The notes: generated by a model from the letters alone, not told the origin. Positions 7,126-16,862 are shown, counted from the first letter of the stretch. The stretch: 36,588 nt of DNA from Myxococcales bacterium (GCA_025350815.1 JANXXE010000126.1:1-36588), one strand, 5' to 3'. A program made the numbers and translations.

Positions 7126-8916
7126 ATGGGTTCAGGACGCCTCGACCACCCTCGACACTTTTTGAGGCGCATCGCGCCTGCCGTGGCCCTTGTCTGCCTG
7201 TCATGTACGGGTGATATCCAGCCGGCGGCCACCGATGGTCAGGGCGTCGGCCCCGATCGGCCGGGGATTGTGCCGATGCCGGGCGCGAAGCCGGTCGGAA
7301 CCGTTACCCAGCCGGGCAACCCCGGGTTCGGCCTGACGCCGGCCTTGCCGCCCGAGCGGGCCAGCAGCCCGTCGTGTAAGGCGGTCGAGCCGGGAGCCCA
7401 GGTCATTCGGCGTCTGACGCGCCTCGAATACAACAAGACCGTGCGGGACTTGCTTGGTTCTGACACGGCCCCCGCCACGGCCTTCCCGGCGGAAAACGTC
7501 GTCCACAGTTTTGACAACGAAGCGGTGTCGCTGACGGCTTCCCCTGAGTTGATCGAAGGCTATACAGACGCGGCCATTCGCCTTGCGACGGAGGCCGTCG
7601 ACACCAAGCTGAGCGCGATTCTCGGCTGCGATCCGGCAACCGTCGGCGAAGACGTGTGTGCCGGGAAGTTCGTCGATACCTTCGGCAAGCGTGCCTACCG
7701 GCGCCCGCTGACGGTCGAGGATCGCACGGTCCTGATGGACACGTACGCGCAGGGCAAAACGATCTCGGGATTCAAGGGTGGCATCCGCGTCGCCCTGGCG
7801 ACCATGCTGGGCTCGGTGCACTTCTTGTACCGGGTTGAATTTGGCGCCACGCCGAAGGCCGGGCAGACCGTCGCCAGTCTTACGCAGTGGGAGCTGGCCA
7901 CCAGGCTTTCCTACCTGATTTGGCGCACGATGCCCGATGCCACGCTGCTGGCCGCCGCGGAAGCCAACAAGCTTGGCACCCGCGACGAAATCGATGCGCA
8001 GGCGTCCCGCCTGTTGTCCGACCCGAAGGCCCGGGACACCGTGGCCGATTTTCACGAGCAATGGCTGCACCTGCGCGGCCTCGATGGACTGACCAAGGAC
8101 ACCAAGGTCTATCCCGCCTTCCACGCCGACACGCCGGGCCTGATGAAGCAGGAGACCCTGAAGTTTGTCGATCACGTGATCTGGGAGAGTGAGGGAACGT
8201 TGTCCCAGCTCTATACGGCGCCGTTCACCTTTGTGAACACGGCCCTTGCCCAGTACTACGGTCTGCCCGCACCGGTTGGCGCCGGCTTCCAGAAGGTGGC
8301 CGCCGACACGCAGGGCCGGGCGGGCTTCCTGACCCAGGGCGGGCTGATGTCGGTACTGGCGCAGGAGAATCAGACGCATCCCATTCGCCGCGGGGCCTAC
8401 GTCCGCAAGGAGCTGCTTTGCCAGACGCTGCAGCCGCCGCCCGATGGCGTGATGATCGTCTTTCCGCCCGTTGACCCCACCCTGACGGGCCGCGAGCGCT
8501 TCGTTCAGCACCGCGCCGATCCGAAGTGCGCAGCCTGCCACATGTTGACCGATCCCATCGGCTTCGGGTTAGAAACCTTCGACGGCATTGGGCAGTACCG
8601 TCAGAAGGAAAACGGCAAGACGATCGACACCACAGGCGATGTCGTGGGTCTCAAGGGTGGCGGCCAGTTCGCCGGCGCTGCCCAGCTGGGGGCCTTGTTG
8701 GCCAAGTCCGAGGAAGCTGGCGATTGCGCCGTCCTGGCCTGGTTCCGTTATGCCTACGGTCGCGACGCTGACAGTGTGGCCGACGCTTGCACGCTGGATG
8801 TGCTGAAGCGGACCTTCGCCGGCGCGAATTTCAAAGTGAAAGATCTGATCGCCGAATTGGCCAAGACCGACGCGTTCCAGTTTCGCCGCGTCATCACCCC
8901 GGGAGGTGCCCAGTGA
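7126..8916 (+). CDS. DUF1592-family exported protein, copy 1 (DUF1587/1595/1592/1588/1585)
   Basis: A 596-residue exported protein of the multi-DUF family first noted in planctomycetes. After a signal ending in LSCTG (possible lipidation) and a Pro/Gly-rich linker come DUF1587 (about 90-150, with [17 protein letters not shown]), DUF1595 (about 180-240, with [10 protein letters not shown]), DUF1592 (about 250-375), DUF1588 (about 395-495) and DUF1585 to the C-terminus. DUF1588 carries C468-x-x-C471-H472, a possible c-type heme site. The N-terminal cytochrome domain of many planctomycete relatives is absent. The biochemical function of the family is not established; polymer breakdown has been suggested from genomic context. 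The start follows GAAGGAG. The stop overlaps the GTG start of the DUF1552 gene, implying translational coupling. Confidence 0.9.
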   Translation: MGSGRLDHPRHFLRRIAPAVALVCLSCTGDIQPAATDGQGVGPDRPGIVPMPGAKPVGTVTQPGNPGFGLTPALPPERASSPSCKAVEPGAQVIRRLTRLEYNKTVRDLLGSDTAPATAFPAENVVHSFDNEAVSLTASPELIEGYTDAAIRLATEAVDTKLSAILGCDPATVGEDVCAGKFVDTFGKRAYRRPLTVEDRTVLMDTYAQGKTISGFKGGIRVALATMLGSVHFLYRVEFGATPKAGQTVASLTQWELATRLSYLIWRTMPDATLLAAAEANKLGTRDEIDAQASRLLSDPKARDTVADFHEQWLHLRGLDGLTKDTKVYPAFHADTPGLMKQETLKFVDHVIWESEGTLSQLYTAPFTFVNTALAQYYGLPAPVGAGFQKVAADTQGRAGFLTQGGLMSVLAQENQTHPIRRGAYVRKELLCQTLQPPPDGVMIVFPPVDPTLTGRERFVQHRADPKCAACHMLTDPIGFGLETFDGIGQYRQKENGKTIDTTGDVVGLKGGGQFAGAAQLGALLAKSEEAGDCAVLAWFRYAYGRDADSVADACTLDVLKRTFAGANFKVKDLIAELAKTDAFQFRRVITPGGAQ

Positions 8917-10298
8917 ACCGCATGAATCGTCGCGCTGTGCTCCGAGGCCTCGCGGGCACATCAATCGCGCTGCCCTGGCTGGAAGCGATGAACATGCGCA
9001 AGGCGCATGCGGCGCCAGGGATGTCCGATACGGGATTTCCCAAGCGATTCATCGTGTGGGCGACCTGCAATGGCTTTCACCCGCCGATCTGGGATCCAAG
9101 CGGAGGCGAGACCGATTTCGTCATGCGTCCGGTGCACAAGGCGCTTGAACCGTTCAAGAAGGATCTGGTCATTGTGGCCGGGTTGAATGATGCCGCCTTC
9201 GGCGCCAGCCACGGCGATCTTCACTCGCGCGGCATGTGCACGTTCATGAGCGGGACCGAGTCCATCGTCAACGCCGCGGCCAACGGTGGGGCTTTTGGCG
9301 GCGAATCAAAGGCATCTGGCGGCATCACGCTCGACCAGGAAATCGTCAAGCGCCTGGCGCCCAATACCAAGTTCCCCTCGCTTGAGATGACCTTTATCGG
9401 TGCCGCCACGGGGCCGTATGGAACCACCAGCTATCTGGATGCGTCCAAGCCGCTGTCAGGATCGAAGGATCCGAACGCTGTTTTCAATCGACTGTTCTCG
9501 GGCGGCGCCGGGGGCGGCGCCTCGGCCGATCCAGCGACCGCCGCGCGCCTTGTGGCCGAGCGGCGCTCGATTCTGGACGGTGTCGGCAAAACGTATCAGG
9601 GATTGTTGCCCAAGCTCGGCATGGCCGATCGGGACAAGGTCGATTCGCATCTGACGCAGATCCGCGACCTCGAGAAGCGGCTGCAGGTGATGCAGCCGGC
9701 GCCCGCTGCGCCCGCCGGTAGCCCGGTGGGCGGCGCGACCGCGTGCCTGAAAGCGCCACCCGCCTCCAGCGCGTCGGACAGGCCCGCCCAGGCGGCCGCA
9801 TTTGTGGATCTGCTGGGGACGGCCATTGCTTGCGACCTGACCCGCGTTGCCACGATGCAGTGGGAGATGACCACGGGAAATTCCGTGTATTCGTGGCTGG
9901 GAATTTCTCGCGGGCATCACGACATGAGCCATGACGGCGACGAACGAAGCGACACAGTCGCCGAGTTGACGAAGATTCACACCTTCTACGTCGAGCAGTT
10001 GGCGCGTTTGGTCACCCGCCTGAAGTCCATTCCCGAAGGCAACGGAACCGCACTCGACAACACGATCATTCTGCACGTCTGCGACCTGGGGCGCGGCAAC
10101 AATGGGCACACGGGCACCAACAAGTTCCACATGTTACTGGGGCATGGCGGCGGCGCCCTGAAGAACGGAGGCCGTCTGCTACGCTATACTGGAGATGCCA
10201 ATAACAAGCTGTTTGTGTCGATCCTGCACATGTTCGACATTCCGGCCAACACCTTCGGCGATCCCTCGCTTTCGTCCGGCCCACTGGCGCGCCTGTAG
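8913..10298 (+). CDS. DUF1552-family Tat-exported protein, copy 1
   Basis: A 461-residue protein that begins with a twin-arginine signal (NRRAVLRGLAGTSIALPWLE), so it is probably folded in the cytoplasm before export, perhaps with a metal cofactor. The body has the DUF1552 layout: an early RFIVWATCNGFHPP strand, a middle helical region ending in LTQIRDLEKRL, and a late stretch with the RVATMQWE and SWLGISRGHHDMSHDG blocks and a C-terminal LGHGGG. DUF1552, like DUF1501, resembles the alkaline phosphatase/sulfatase fold, but no reaction has been assigned. The GTG at 8913 sits six bases after GGGAGG and overlaps the upstream stop; the ATG at 8922 is too far from that site. The long in-frame upstream extension to 8787 is rejected. 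Confidence 0.9.
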   Translation: MNRMNRRAVLRGLAGTSIALPWLEAMNMRKAHAAPGMSDTGFPKRFIVWATCNGFHPPIWDPSGGETDFVMRPVHKALEPFKKDLVIVAGLNDAAFGASHGDLHSRGMCTFMSGTESIVNAAANGGAFGGESKASGGITLDQEIVKRLAPNTKFPSLEMTFIGAATGPYGTTSYLDASKPLSGSKDPNAVFNRLFSGGAGGGASADPATAARLVAERRSILDGVGKTYQGLLPKLGMADRDKVDSHLTQIRDLEKRLQVMQPAPAAPAGSPVGGATACLKAPPASSASDRPAQAAAFVDLLGTAIACDLTRVATMQWEMTTGNSVYSWLGISRGHHDMSHDGDERSDTVAELTKIHTFYVEQLARLVTRLKSIPEGNGTALDNTIILHVCDLGRGNNGHTGTNKFHMLLGHGGGALKNGGRLLRYTGDANNKLFVSILHMFDIPANTFGDPSLSSGPLARL

Positions 10299-10308
10299 GT
10301 CCAACAAC

Positions 10309-11295
10309 ATGAAGTACCCTCTTCTTGTCCTGGTAATGACGGGCGTGTTTTGCGGCTGTTCGTCGGCCAGCAATTCATCCAAGGGGAATTCCCCACCCGC
10401 GACCGACGACAGCACGTCACAGGAAGTGGCTGACGCCCGCCCGGCGCAACCTGCGCCCAGCCCATCGGTGCCAGGATCGCCGGACGGCGGTGTGACGGCC
10501 ACTTCGGCTCCCGATGCCGCGGCACCGCTAAAGCCGGATGCCGCCGCTCAGGCCGCGGTCGACGCGGCGGCGGCTGACGTGGCTCCGACGGCTCCTTCAC
10601 CAGATGCGTTTTTCGGCGCCTCCCGTTGCCAGAGTGCCAATGTTCTTTTCTGTGAGGACTTCGAAAGCGGCACCCTGGATCCGACCAAATGGACCCTGAC
10701 CCAGACCGAGGCGTCGGTCGGCGTCGATTCCACAAAAGTGGCGCGCGGACAAAAGGGGTTTCACGTCAAGATCGTGAATCCCACGTCAGAGGTGTACCAC
10801 TTGGGCGCCATCACCACGGTCAAGACCTTTCCGGTGGCCGGACAGCGGCTGTTCGTTCGAGCCTTCGTGCAGCTTCCCGCGGTCAGCACCCATCGGCACT
10901 ACGGGGTCTTCCTGGCGGCCGGGAATACCCGCTACCACGTCGACGTGATTCCCGAATGGAACGCGCCGTATTTGCCCGCGAATTTCCGCCTGCTATGGGA
11001 CAAGGGGCCGGGTGGCGAGCCGCCGGCGACGTACGGAAAGCCCTGGACCCAGACGCCGCTCGGCCGCTGGGCCTGCTGGGAATGGGAGCTAAGGGGCACT
11101 AACAACGAGGTGCACTTCTCCATCGACGATGTCGATATTCCTGGGCTGAAGGTCGATGCGTCCATGAACTGGACGGCGCCGACCACCGCTCGCCTCCGTT
11201 TCGGGATTGAGTCCTTCCACGCCATGGACGCGGGGTTCAATCTTTGGATCGACGAAATTGCGGTCAGCGCCGAAAAGATAGGTTGCGTCCGGTAG
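10309..11295 (+). CDS. Lipoprotein with ConA-like (Cip1-like) beta-sandwich domain
   Basis: A 328-residue protein starting with a short signal ending in FCGCSS (Cys17, probable lipoprotein). Residues 20-105 are low-complexity, rich in Pro, Asp and Ala. From about 108 to the end is a beta-sandwich starting NVLFCEDFESGTLD and ending NLWIDEIAVS, the pattern of concanavalin-A-like domains of the Cip1/polysaccharide-lyase-like group. Two cysteines near the ends of the domain could form a disulfide. It follows the DUF1552 gene by 10 bases and is most simply the third gene of the first cassette. A role in binding or modifying a polysaccharide at the outer surface is inferred from the fold only. An in-frame start at 10195 is rejected because it lies inside the upstream gene and has no signal. 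Confidence 0.8.
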   Translation: MKYPLLVLVMTGVFCGCSSASNSSKGNSPPATDDSTSQEVADARPAQPAPSPSVPGSPDGGVTATSAPDAAAPLKPDAAAQAAVDAAAADVAPTAPSPDAFFGASRCQSANVLFCEDFESGTLDPTKWTLTQTEASVGVDSTKVARGQKGFHVKIVNPTSEVYHLGAITTVKTFPVAGQRLFVRAFVQLPAVSTHRHYGVFLAAGNTRYHVDVIPEWNAPYLPANFRLLWDKGPGGEPPATYGKPWTQTPLGRWACWEWELRGTNNEVHFSIDDVDIPGLKVDASMNWTAPTTARLRFGIESFHAMDAGFNLWIDEIAVSAEKIGCVR

Positions 11296-11373
11296 TCGCC
11301 GCCGCGCTGCACCCACCGTTCCGTGGTGTCTCACTCCCGGGGCGCCCCTGTCTTCTAGGTTGAGGGATTTCCC

Positions 11374-13077
11374 ATGAAAGCCAGCGTCGCACTGAGTCTC
11401 GCCGCGTCACTGACCCTCGCATGTTCGGGGTCGATCGAGCCGATGCCGGGCCCGCAGGCCGGTGGCCCTGCCGATATAGCGGGTCCGAGCATAGGAGGCT
11501 CGGGCGGTACCGGAAGTCCTTCCAAGCCCCCGGTTGGCGGCCCTGGCGGGGCTGCGCCCACACCCTCGGCATGCAAGCCCGCGGACCCGCTACCGGCCCC
11601 TCTCCGCCGGCTGACGCGACGCGAGTACAACAACACGATCGCTGACCTCATTGGCGACACGTCTGGACCTGCCAACAGCTTTTCGCCCGAAGCTGGGTCG
11701 ACTGGCTTCGACACCGCCGCCGATGGCGCCGCGCTGAACGACAAGGTCGTCGCCAACTACGCGACCGCGGCAGAAACGCTGGCCCGATCGGCGGCCAAAA
11801 ATCTCCCTGCACTCATGGGCTGCGACCCGGTCGCGATGGGAGAGCAAGCGTGTGCCACCCAGTTCATCGCCCGTTTCGGACGCCGCGTGTTCCGTCGACC
11901 CGTCAGCACCGACGAGCAGGCACGGTACGAGGCCTTGTTTGCGTCCAGCCGGCAGCTAGGCGGATTTGCAGCGGGCATCGAGGATGTCCTGCGCGCCTTC
12001 CTCATGTCGCCGCAGTTCTTGTATCGCGTGGAACTGGGCGCGGGCCCGGGTCCCCGCGCAGGTCTGACGAAGCTGTCACCCTACGAAATGGCCACCCGGC
12101 TGTCCCTCTTCTTTTGGGCTGCCGGCCCGGATGACGAATTGCTCAACGCCGCCCAGTCGGGGGGGCTGAACACGGTCGTCCAGATCAAGGCCCAGGCCCA
12201 GCGGCTCTTGATGCACGAAAAGGGCGGGCGCCTGGTTCGCGATTTCTACGATCAGTGGCTTGAGGCCGACGCCCTGGATTCACTGTTCCGTGGCGCCACC
12301 TTCACCCCGACCCTGGCCGGCAGTATGCGGCAGGAAATTCAGACCTACTTCGACCAGCTGATCCGCCAGCGAGGCGCTGGTTGGTCGGAGCTGATGACAA
12401 GCCGCACGAGCTTCGTCAACGACGAATTGGCGCGCCTTTACGAAATTCCGGGAATTACGGGTACGCAGTTCCGCGAAGTCATGCGCCAGGGTGACCGGCA
12501 TCGAGGCTTCTTGACGATGCCCGGGATTATGACATTGCGGGCGTTCCCCAACGAGGGTTCGCCTATTCACCGGGGCAAGTTCATCCGAGAGCAGGTCATG
12601 TGCGAACCGAAACTGATGCCACTCGCGGGAGTTGTCATTCCCAAGATCCCGCCGGCGGACGCAGGCAAGACATCAAGGCAGCAACTGGAGGAGAAGACGC
12701 AGGTCGTCGAGCCCTGCAAGACGTGCCACACTTTGATGAATCCACCTGGATTCGCTTTCGGAAAGTTTGACCAGGTTGGCGGTTGGCACGACGTCGACGA
12801 CCAGAAACGGCCCATCGACACCGCGGGGACGCTGTCCGGCACCGATGTCGACGGTTCCTTTCAGGGGCATGTCGAGCTGATCGAGCGCCTGGCCGGCAGC
12901 AAGCAGGCCAACGCCTGCGTGGGGAAGTTGTGGTTCCGTTACGCCGTGGCCCGCATGGAGACAGCGACGGATGACTGTACAATGCGGGATCTGTCAGACG
13001 CCTTCACGACCGCCAAGGGTGACGTAAGAAGTGTCATTCTTGGGCTCGCGACCTCGGACGCATTCCTTTACCGTTAA
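11374..13077 (+). CDS. DUF1592-family lipoprotein, copy 2
   Basis: A 567-residue paralogue of the 7126 gene product with the same order of DUF1587, DUF1595, DUF1592, DUF1588 and DUF1585 regions. The signal peptide ends in LTLACSG (Cys17, likely lipidated) and is followed by a Gly/Pro-rich linker. RRLTRREYNNTIADLIG marks DUF1587, FGRRVFRRPV marks DUF1595, and C448-K-T-C451-H452 in DUF1588 is the single possible heme site. The ATG has GAGGGA upstream. The 78-base spacer before it contains a ten-base palindrome (GGGGCGCCCC at 11339-11348) and no clear terminator, so it may be read through from the first cassette. Sequence divergence from copy 1 is large, suggesting an old duplication or separate acquisition. 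Confidence 0.9.
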   Translation: MKASVALSLAASLTLACSGSIEPMPGPQAGGPADIAGPSIGGSGGTGSPSKPPVGGPGGAAPTPSACKPADPLPAPLRRLTRREYNNTIADLIGDTSGPANSFSPEAGSTGFDTAADGAALNDKVVANYATAAETLARSAAKNLPALMGCDPVAMGEQACATQFIARFGRRVFRRPVSTDEQARYEALFASSRQLGGFAAGIEDVLRAFLMSPQFLYRVELGAGPGPRAGLTKLSPYEMATRLSLFFWAAGPDDELLNAAQSGGLNTVVQIKAQAQRLLMHEKGGRLVRDFYDQWLEADALDSLFRGATFTPTLAGSMRQEIQTYFDQLIRQRGAGWSELMTSRTSFVNDELARLYEIPGITGTQFREVMRQGDRHRGFLTMPGIMTLRAFPNEGSPIHRGKFIREQVMCEPKLMPLAGVVIPKIPPADAGKTSRQQLEEKTQVVEPCKTCHTLMNPPGFAFGKFDQVGGWHDVDDQKRPIDTAGTLSGTDVDGSFQGHVELIERLAGSKQANACVGKLWFRYAVARMETATDDCTMRDLSDAFTTAKGDVRSVILGLATSDAFLYR

Positions 13078-13105
13078 CCCACACGATGAGACGGGAGAGT
13101 TACCA

Positions 13106-14524
13106 ATGAGACTTCCGCGAAGGAATTTGTTGCGCGGGCTGGGGGGCGCATGCCTGTCTCTACCCTTCCTGGAGTCCGCAGGGCCAGCCTTCGGGGCAAC
13201 CACGCCGGCGCCCAAGCGTGCGCTTTTCGTCTTCACCAGCACCGGTAGCGTACGCAAGAACTGGAAGCCATCAGCGGTTGGAATGGATCCACCGCCGTCC
13301 CCGATTCTCAAGCCGCTGGCGACGCCTGAACTGAAGCCCTACCTGACCGTGCTGTCGGGAATCAATGCGGGCGCGGGCGGCGGAACCAATACCCATCTTG
13401 AGGGAATGGCTTGTTGCCTGACGGCCTCGGCGCTCAGCGGGGGCTACGCGACCGGAATCAGCATCGACACGGCGCTGGGCAACAAGTTCAAGGGCGTGAC
13501 GCCCTTCGAGTCGCTGCAGTTTGGCGTGAAGACGCGTAAACCACCGAACGGCTTTGGTGATTCGTTTATCACTTATCGAGATCGCGCCGGCGGCGGTGTC
13601 GAGGGCGTCTATCCCGAGGACAATCCGATCGCTATGTACGCCAAGCTGTTTTCCACCACAACGGGTGGTGGGGCAGGCGGGGCGCCGGTTCTGTCCCAGC
13701 AACTGGCCCGCAATCGCAGTGTGCTGGATTTCGTCGCCGACGAACACAAGCGAGTGGCCGCCTCGTTGAACGGTGCCGACCGGGCCCGACTGGAAGAGCA
13801 CTCCACGATGATACGGGCGCTCGAACAGAGCATGGTGGCCAATAGCATGCTCACCTGCGCCGCCCCCAAGCAGGGGATCGCGACCCTCAGTGATCCGGAA
13901 GCCGCTTCCAATTTCCGGGCAATCAGCGACATGAATATGGACATGATCGCAGCGGCGTTTGCGTGCGACCAGACGCGGGTGGCGACACTGCAGTACTCGA
14001 CCGGAGAATCCGGGCTGAACTGGGACGATGTCGACCCCGCGCTGAATTTCCGGGCCACCGCCGGACGGTCAACCGATAACGGCGTCGGGGCCGGTAAGGC
14101 CACTTCCTGGTGGCACGGGATTTCTCACATGCCGGATACCTGGGATCCCATCAATCCGAATGCCAGCGAAAAGCAGGCGCTGGAGGTCATTACGCGCATT
14201 CAGGCCTGGTTTGCCGAGCAGATTGGTTCATTGGCGCTTCGTCTGAAGAAGTACACAGACAAGGACGGCAAGTCGGTCCTCGACAATACGGTCATCTTCT
14301 GGACGACAGAAGTCGCACAGGGTGACCACGGCCGAAACGACATGCCGTTCACCGTGGTTGGTAACCTGGGCGGTGCCCTGAAGTCGAACATTCACCTGGC
14401 GTACAACGGCCGCCAGCATGGAGACGTCTTTGCGACCATTGGTACGGCGATGGGTCTGACAGGCTTCAATACCTTCGGCCGGCAGGGCTACACGCAGGGG
14501 CCGCTGACCGACTGGTTGAAGTAA
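13106..14524 (+). CDS. DUF1552-family Tat-exported protein, copy 2
   Basis: A 472-residue paralogue of the 8913 product. The N-terminus carries a Tat signal (PRRNLLRGLGGACLSLPFLE). DUF1552 blocks that can be recognised are RALFVFTSTGSVRKNW near the start, LEEHSTMIRALEQSM in the middle helical region, FACDQTRVATLQYS, WWHGISHMPD and a C-terminal FTVVGNLGGAL. The start at 13106 is set by GGGAGAG ten bases upstream; an upstream in-frame start at 13031 lies inside copy 2 of DUF1592 and lacks a signal at the right place. The 28-base gap to the DUF1592 gene supports one operon. It presumably works with that partner in the periplasm or at the outer membrane, though no reaction is known. Confidence 0.9.
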   Translation: MRLPRRNLLRGLGGACLSLPFLESAGPAFGATTPAPKRALFVFTSTGSVRKNWKPSAVGMDPPPSPILKPLATPELKPYLTVLSGINAGAGGGTNTHLEGMACCLTASALSGGYATGISIDTALGNKFKGVTPFESLQFGVKTRKPPNGFGDSFITYRDRAGGGVEGVYPEDNPIAMYAKLFSTTTGGGAGGAPVLSQQLARNRSVLDFVADEHKRVAASLNGADRARLEEHSTMIRALEQSMVANSMLTCAAPKQGIATLSDPEAASNFRAISDMNMDMIAAAFACDQTRVATLQYSTGESGLNWDDVDPALNFRATAGRSTDNGVGAGKATSWWHGISHMPDTWDPINPNASEKQALEVITRIQAWFAEQIGSLALRLKKYTDKDGKSVLDNTVIFWTTEVAQGDHGRNDMPFTVVGNLGGALKSNIHLAYNGRQHGDVFATIGTAMGLTGFNTFGRQGYTQGPLTDWLK

Positions 14525-14584
14525 CCCGGCCGGGCGACCTGCCTGGTTGCACCAGCGGTCCCCAGATGAGACAAATGGGATCCG

Positions 14585-15460
14585 GTGCCGCTCGCCCGTG
14601 TGTTCCTGGAACATCATGTCGTCGCGGATGCGCGTCCCGTCCCTAGTCAGGCGCTGACAAAGGCACTGCGCGATATGTGGCAGGCCGGGCAGACGGCCTG
14701 GCCGACCGTCCATCTTCCCGCCGAGGTGTTTGTGGCGCACGTGGCCGAGCGGGTGGTCGGCGGGGTCGAGGTGCTAGTGGCCTTGGCGATCATTCACGCC
14801 TCTGACCTGTATCTGGCCTGCGCCTGCACACACGCGGATCCCGTTGCCGTGGACGCGTTTCAGAAGCACTTCATCTTTCGCGTGATCCCGCCCGGCAAGC
14901 AGGTGTCGACGGGTTGGTCGGATGACGTCCGACAGATTGTGTGCGAGCGCCTCATCGTTGCGGCGCCCGGCGCGCAGCCCCGCATCGCACAGTACACGGG
15001 GCGTGGGCCTCTGCTGGCCTGGGTGCGAACCGCTGCGGCGCGCACCACCGTCAACATACGTCTTGCGCAACATGCGACGGAGAGCCTGGACGGGCACGGG
15101 GCTCTTGCCGCCAGGATGTCGGCGCCGGATCCTGACCTGTCCGTGTTGCGGCGCCACAGCCGCGAGTTTCGTCAGGCGTTCGAAGGTGCATTGACGCAGG
15201 TGTCCCCTGAGCAACGAAACGTCATCCGTTTTCACTTTCTGGAAGGTCTGACTGGGGATGTCATGGCCAAGATGTACGGCGTTTCCCGGCGCACCGTTCA
15301 CCGATGGATCGAGGAGGCCCGTAATAGCATCGTTGCGCTGACGCGAAAGGCGCTGGCGGACACCATGAAGACATCGCCTGATGATCTGGAAACCCTGATG
15401 CGTGTCCTGCAAAGCGATCTGGCCAGTACGGTCGTCCGCTACCTGGGCCCCGACAAGTAG
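14585..15460 (+). CDS. Sigma-70 factor of the Myxococcales paralogous family (Sig-70_gmx1-like)
   Basis: A 291-residue predicted sigma factor. The layout fits the large sigma-70 paralogous family of Myxococcota (TIGR03001 type): a poorly conserved N-terminal half, a region-2-like segment around 115-165 (GRGPLLAWVRTAAARTTVN) and a region-4 helix-turn-helix around 205-260 (SPEQRNVIRFHF, then GDVMAKMYGVSRRTVHRWI). It would direct RNA polymerase to a dedicated promoter set. The GTG start is the only reasonable one, since a stop codon lies 18 bases upstream in frame; GGGA precedes it. It is 60 bases after the second DUF1552 gene on the same strand, so may be co-expressed with, and may control, these cassettes. 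No anti-sigma partner lies next to it. Confidence 0.83.
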   Translation: MPLARVFLEHHVVADARPVPSQALTKALRDMWQAGQTAWPTVHLPAEVFVAHVAERVVGGVEVLVALAIIHASDLYLACACTHADPVAVDAFQKHFIFRVIPPGKQVSTGWSDDVRQIVCERLIVAAPGAQPRIAQYTGRGPLLAWVRTAAARTTVNIRLAQHATESLDGHGALAARMSAPDPDLSVLRRHSREFRQAFEGALTQVSPEQRNVIRFHFLEGLTGDVMAKMYGVSRRTVHRWIEEARNSIVALTRKALADTMKTSPDDLETLMRVLQSDLASTVVRYLGPDK

Positions 15461-15485
15461 CGGACGTTGGGCTCGTAGGGGTTTA

Positions 15486-16811
15486 TCAGTTGGCGGCGCT
15501 GCGGGCGACCGTCGCTTGCGGCGGCTTTTCGCCGTTCAGCAAGCGGTCGCGGGCGCTGCGCACGAGCGGCGCCACGTCGAAGCCCAGCGGCTGGCCCGCG
15601 TCGTACTTGCGCCGGGCTGAAACAATGGCCGCTTCCAGACCATCGGGTAACTTGTCTTTGCCGGTCTCGGGAATGGGGCGCCAGAAATCCATGTGCTCGT
15701 TGTAGAACCAAACGTATTCGTCCGCGCCCCCCATGGCGTTGTAAAGCTGACTTTCCAGGTAGCGAAGCTGTTCCCACCTGGTCAGGAAATCCGGGGGTAT
15801 CCAGCCCAATTTCTCGTGCGGCCAGTCGCCCATGATCCAATTTGGGAATACCGGCGTTCCCACCTGCACCTGCTGGCTGTATTTCTGCCACAATTCGGCT
15901 GGAACAATTGAACGGGCCCCTTCACGGATCAGTTTCCGCGCCCGCGCGAATTCAATATGGTCCGTGTAGTAGTAGGAATTCTCATTTCCGTCGACGAAAC
16001 GGACCCCTGGATTGGAGACTTCCAGCATTCCCATCATGAATTCGCCGAGCAGCGCGTACTTGTGACCCCGGTGGTGGAACGACGGCTGTCCGGGCACATC
16101 CGGCTGGTTCTCCCAGACGACCCATTTCTGATCGTTGGGGCCGATGTCGTAAAGCAGGCGCGCCAGCAGATGGAAATTGAGGAAGCGAACCGCCGGGGCC
16201 TCTGATTGCAGCGCCGCCATCACCTGCCGCCCGCGCAAGCGGACCTGACCGGGCAACTGCAACAGTCTGTCGACGGGATAGGTTCCCGGATAGAACCACG
16301 GGTTCGCGTCAGCACCCTCGATATCCTTGCCGTAGGGTTCGGGATCGAAGCAGACGCCCGCCAGGCGCCCATCCCGCACCAGGCGCGAGAACAGCTTCAT
16401 GTTGGCCACGATCGTGTCCCACTGCGGATCGTTGAACCAGTTCATCCGCTGGTGTTCGTTGGTGCCGTTGATGAACAGGAAGTTGTCCGTGAAACGCTGC
16501 CACTTGGTCGCGGCCAGCGCCTCGCGATCAGGGCGCAGGTCTTCTTCTTTCCACGGGGTGCTGTCGAACATGAACTGGTGCTTCGGCATCCGGATGACAA
16601 CACCGTCGAACGGTCGCTTTTCCATGTCGCGCACGTGCTCGCGCACGAAGGCGGGGTCCGGCGCGTCGTGGCCGTACTGGATAAGTTTTTTCCTCCGGGT
16701 GGCGTCGGGCGACGTACTGGGTGCCGGCGGCGTGGCCGCGCAACTGACCAAGGCGCTGGCCCCAGCCAGGCTCGCCGCAAAAATCACCAGGGATGTCGTA
16801 TGATTCACCAC
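15486..16811 (-). CDS. Large lipoprotein of unknown family, possible TIM-barrel glycoside hydrolase
   Basis: A 441-residue protein that I cannot place in a named family. A signal peptide ends in ALVSC (Cys24, lipoprotein) and a short Pro/Ser linker follows. The rest alternates beta strands and helices in a way that suggests a TIM barrel: DGVVIRM (69-75), GVCFDPEPYG (152-161), VRFLNFH, GVRFVDGNENSYYY and DEYVWFYNEHMDFW (364-377). Asp156/Glu158 and Glu372 sit at strand ends, where catalytic carboxylates of such glycosidases occur. This is inference, not a family match. It is the last gene of the third operon, 51 bases after the anti-sigma-like gene. Two adjacent GTG codons (16811 and 16808) follow GGAGG; the second has the better spacing. 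Confidence 0.75.
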   Translation of the reverse strand: MVNHTTSLVIFAASLAGASALVSCAATPPAPSTSPDATRRKKLIQYGHDAPDPAFVREHVRDMEKRPFDGVVIRMPKHQFMFDSTPWKEEDLRPDREALAATKWQRFTDNFLFINGTNEHQRMNWFNDPQWDTIVANMKLFSRLVRDGRLAGVCFDPEPYGKDIEGADANPWFYPGTYPVDRLLQLPGQVRLRGRQVMAALQSEAPAVRFLNFHLLARLLYDIGPNDQKWVVWENQPDVPGQPSFHHRGHKYALLGEFMMGMLEVSNPGVRFVDGNENSYYYTDHIEFARARKLIREGARSIVPAELWQKYSQQVQVGTPVFPNWIMGDWPHEKLGWIPPDFLTRWEQLRYLESQLYNAMGGADEYVWFYNEHMDFWRPIPETGKDKLPDGLEAAIVSARRKYDAGQPLGFDVAPLVRSARDRLLNGEKPPQATVARSAAN

Positions 16812-16862
16812 GCCTCCGGGACTCCCTATGCCGCCGCATGCAGCGGATCACGAGCGTGTCCC

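Noticed and set aside
7201-8541. 446-residue reverse-strand frame
   Set aside because: Antisense to DUF1592 copy 1, with no recognisable domain or ribosome-binding site.
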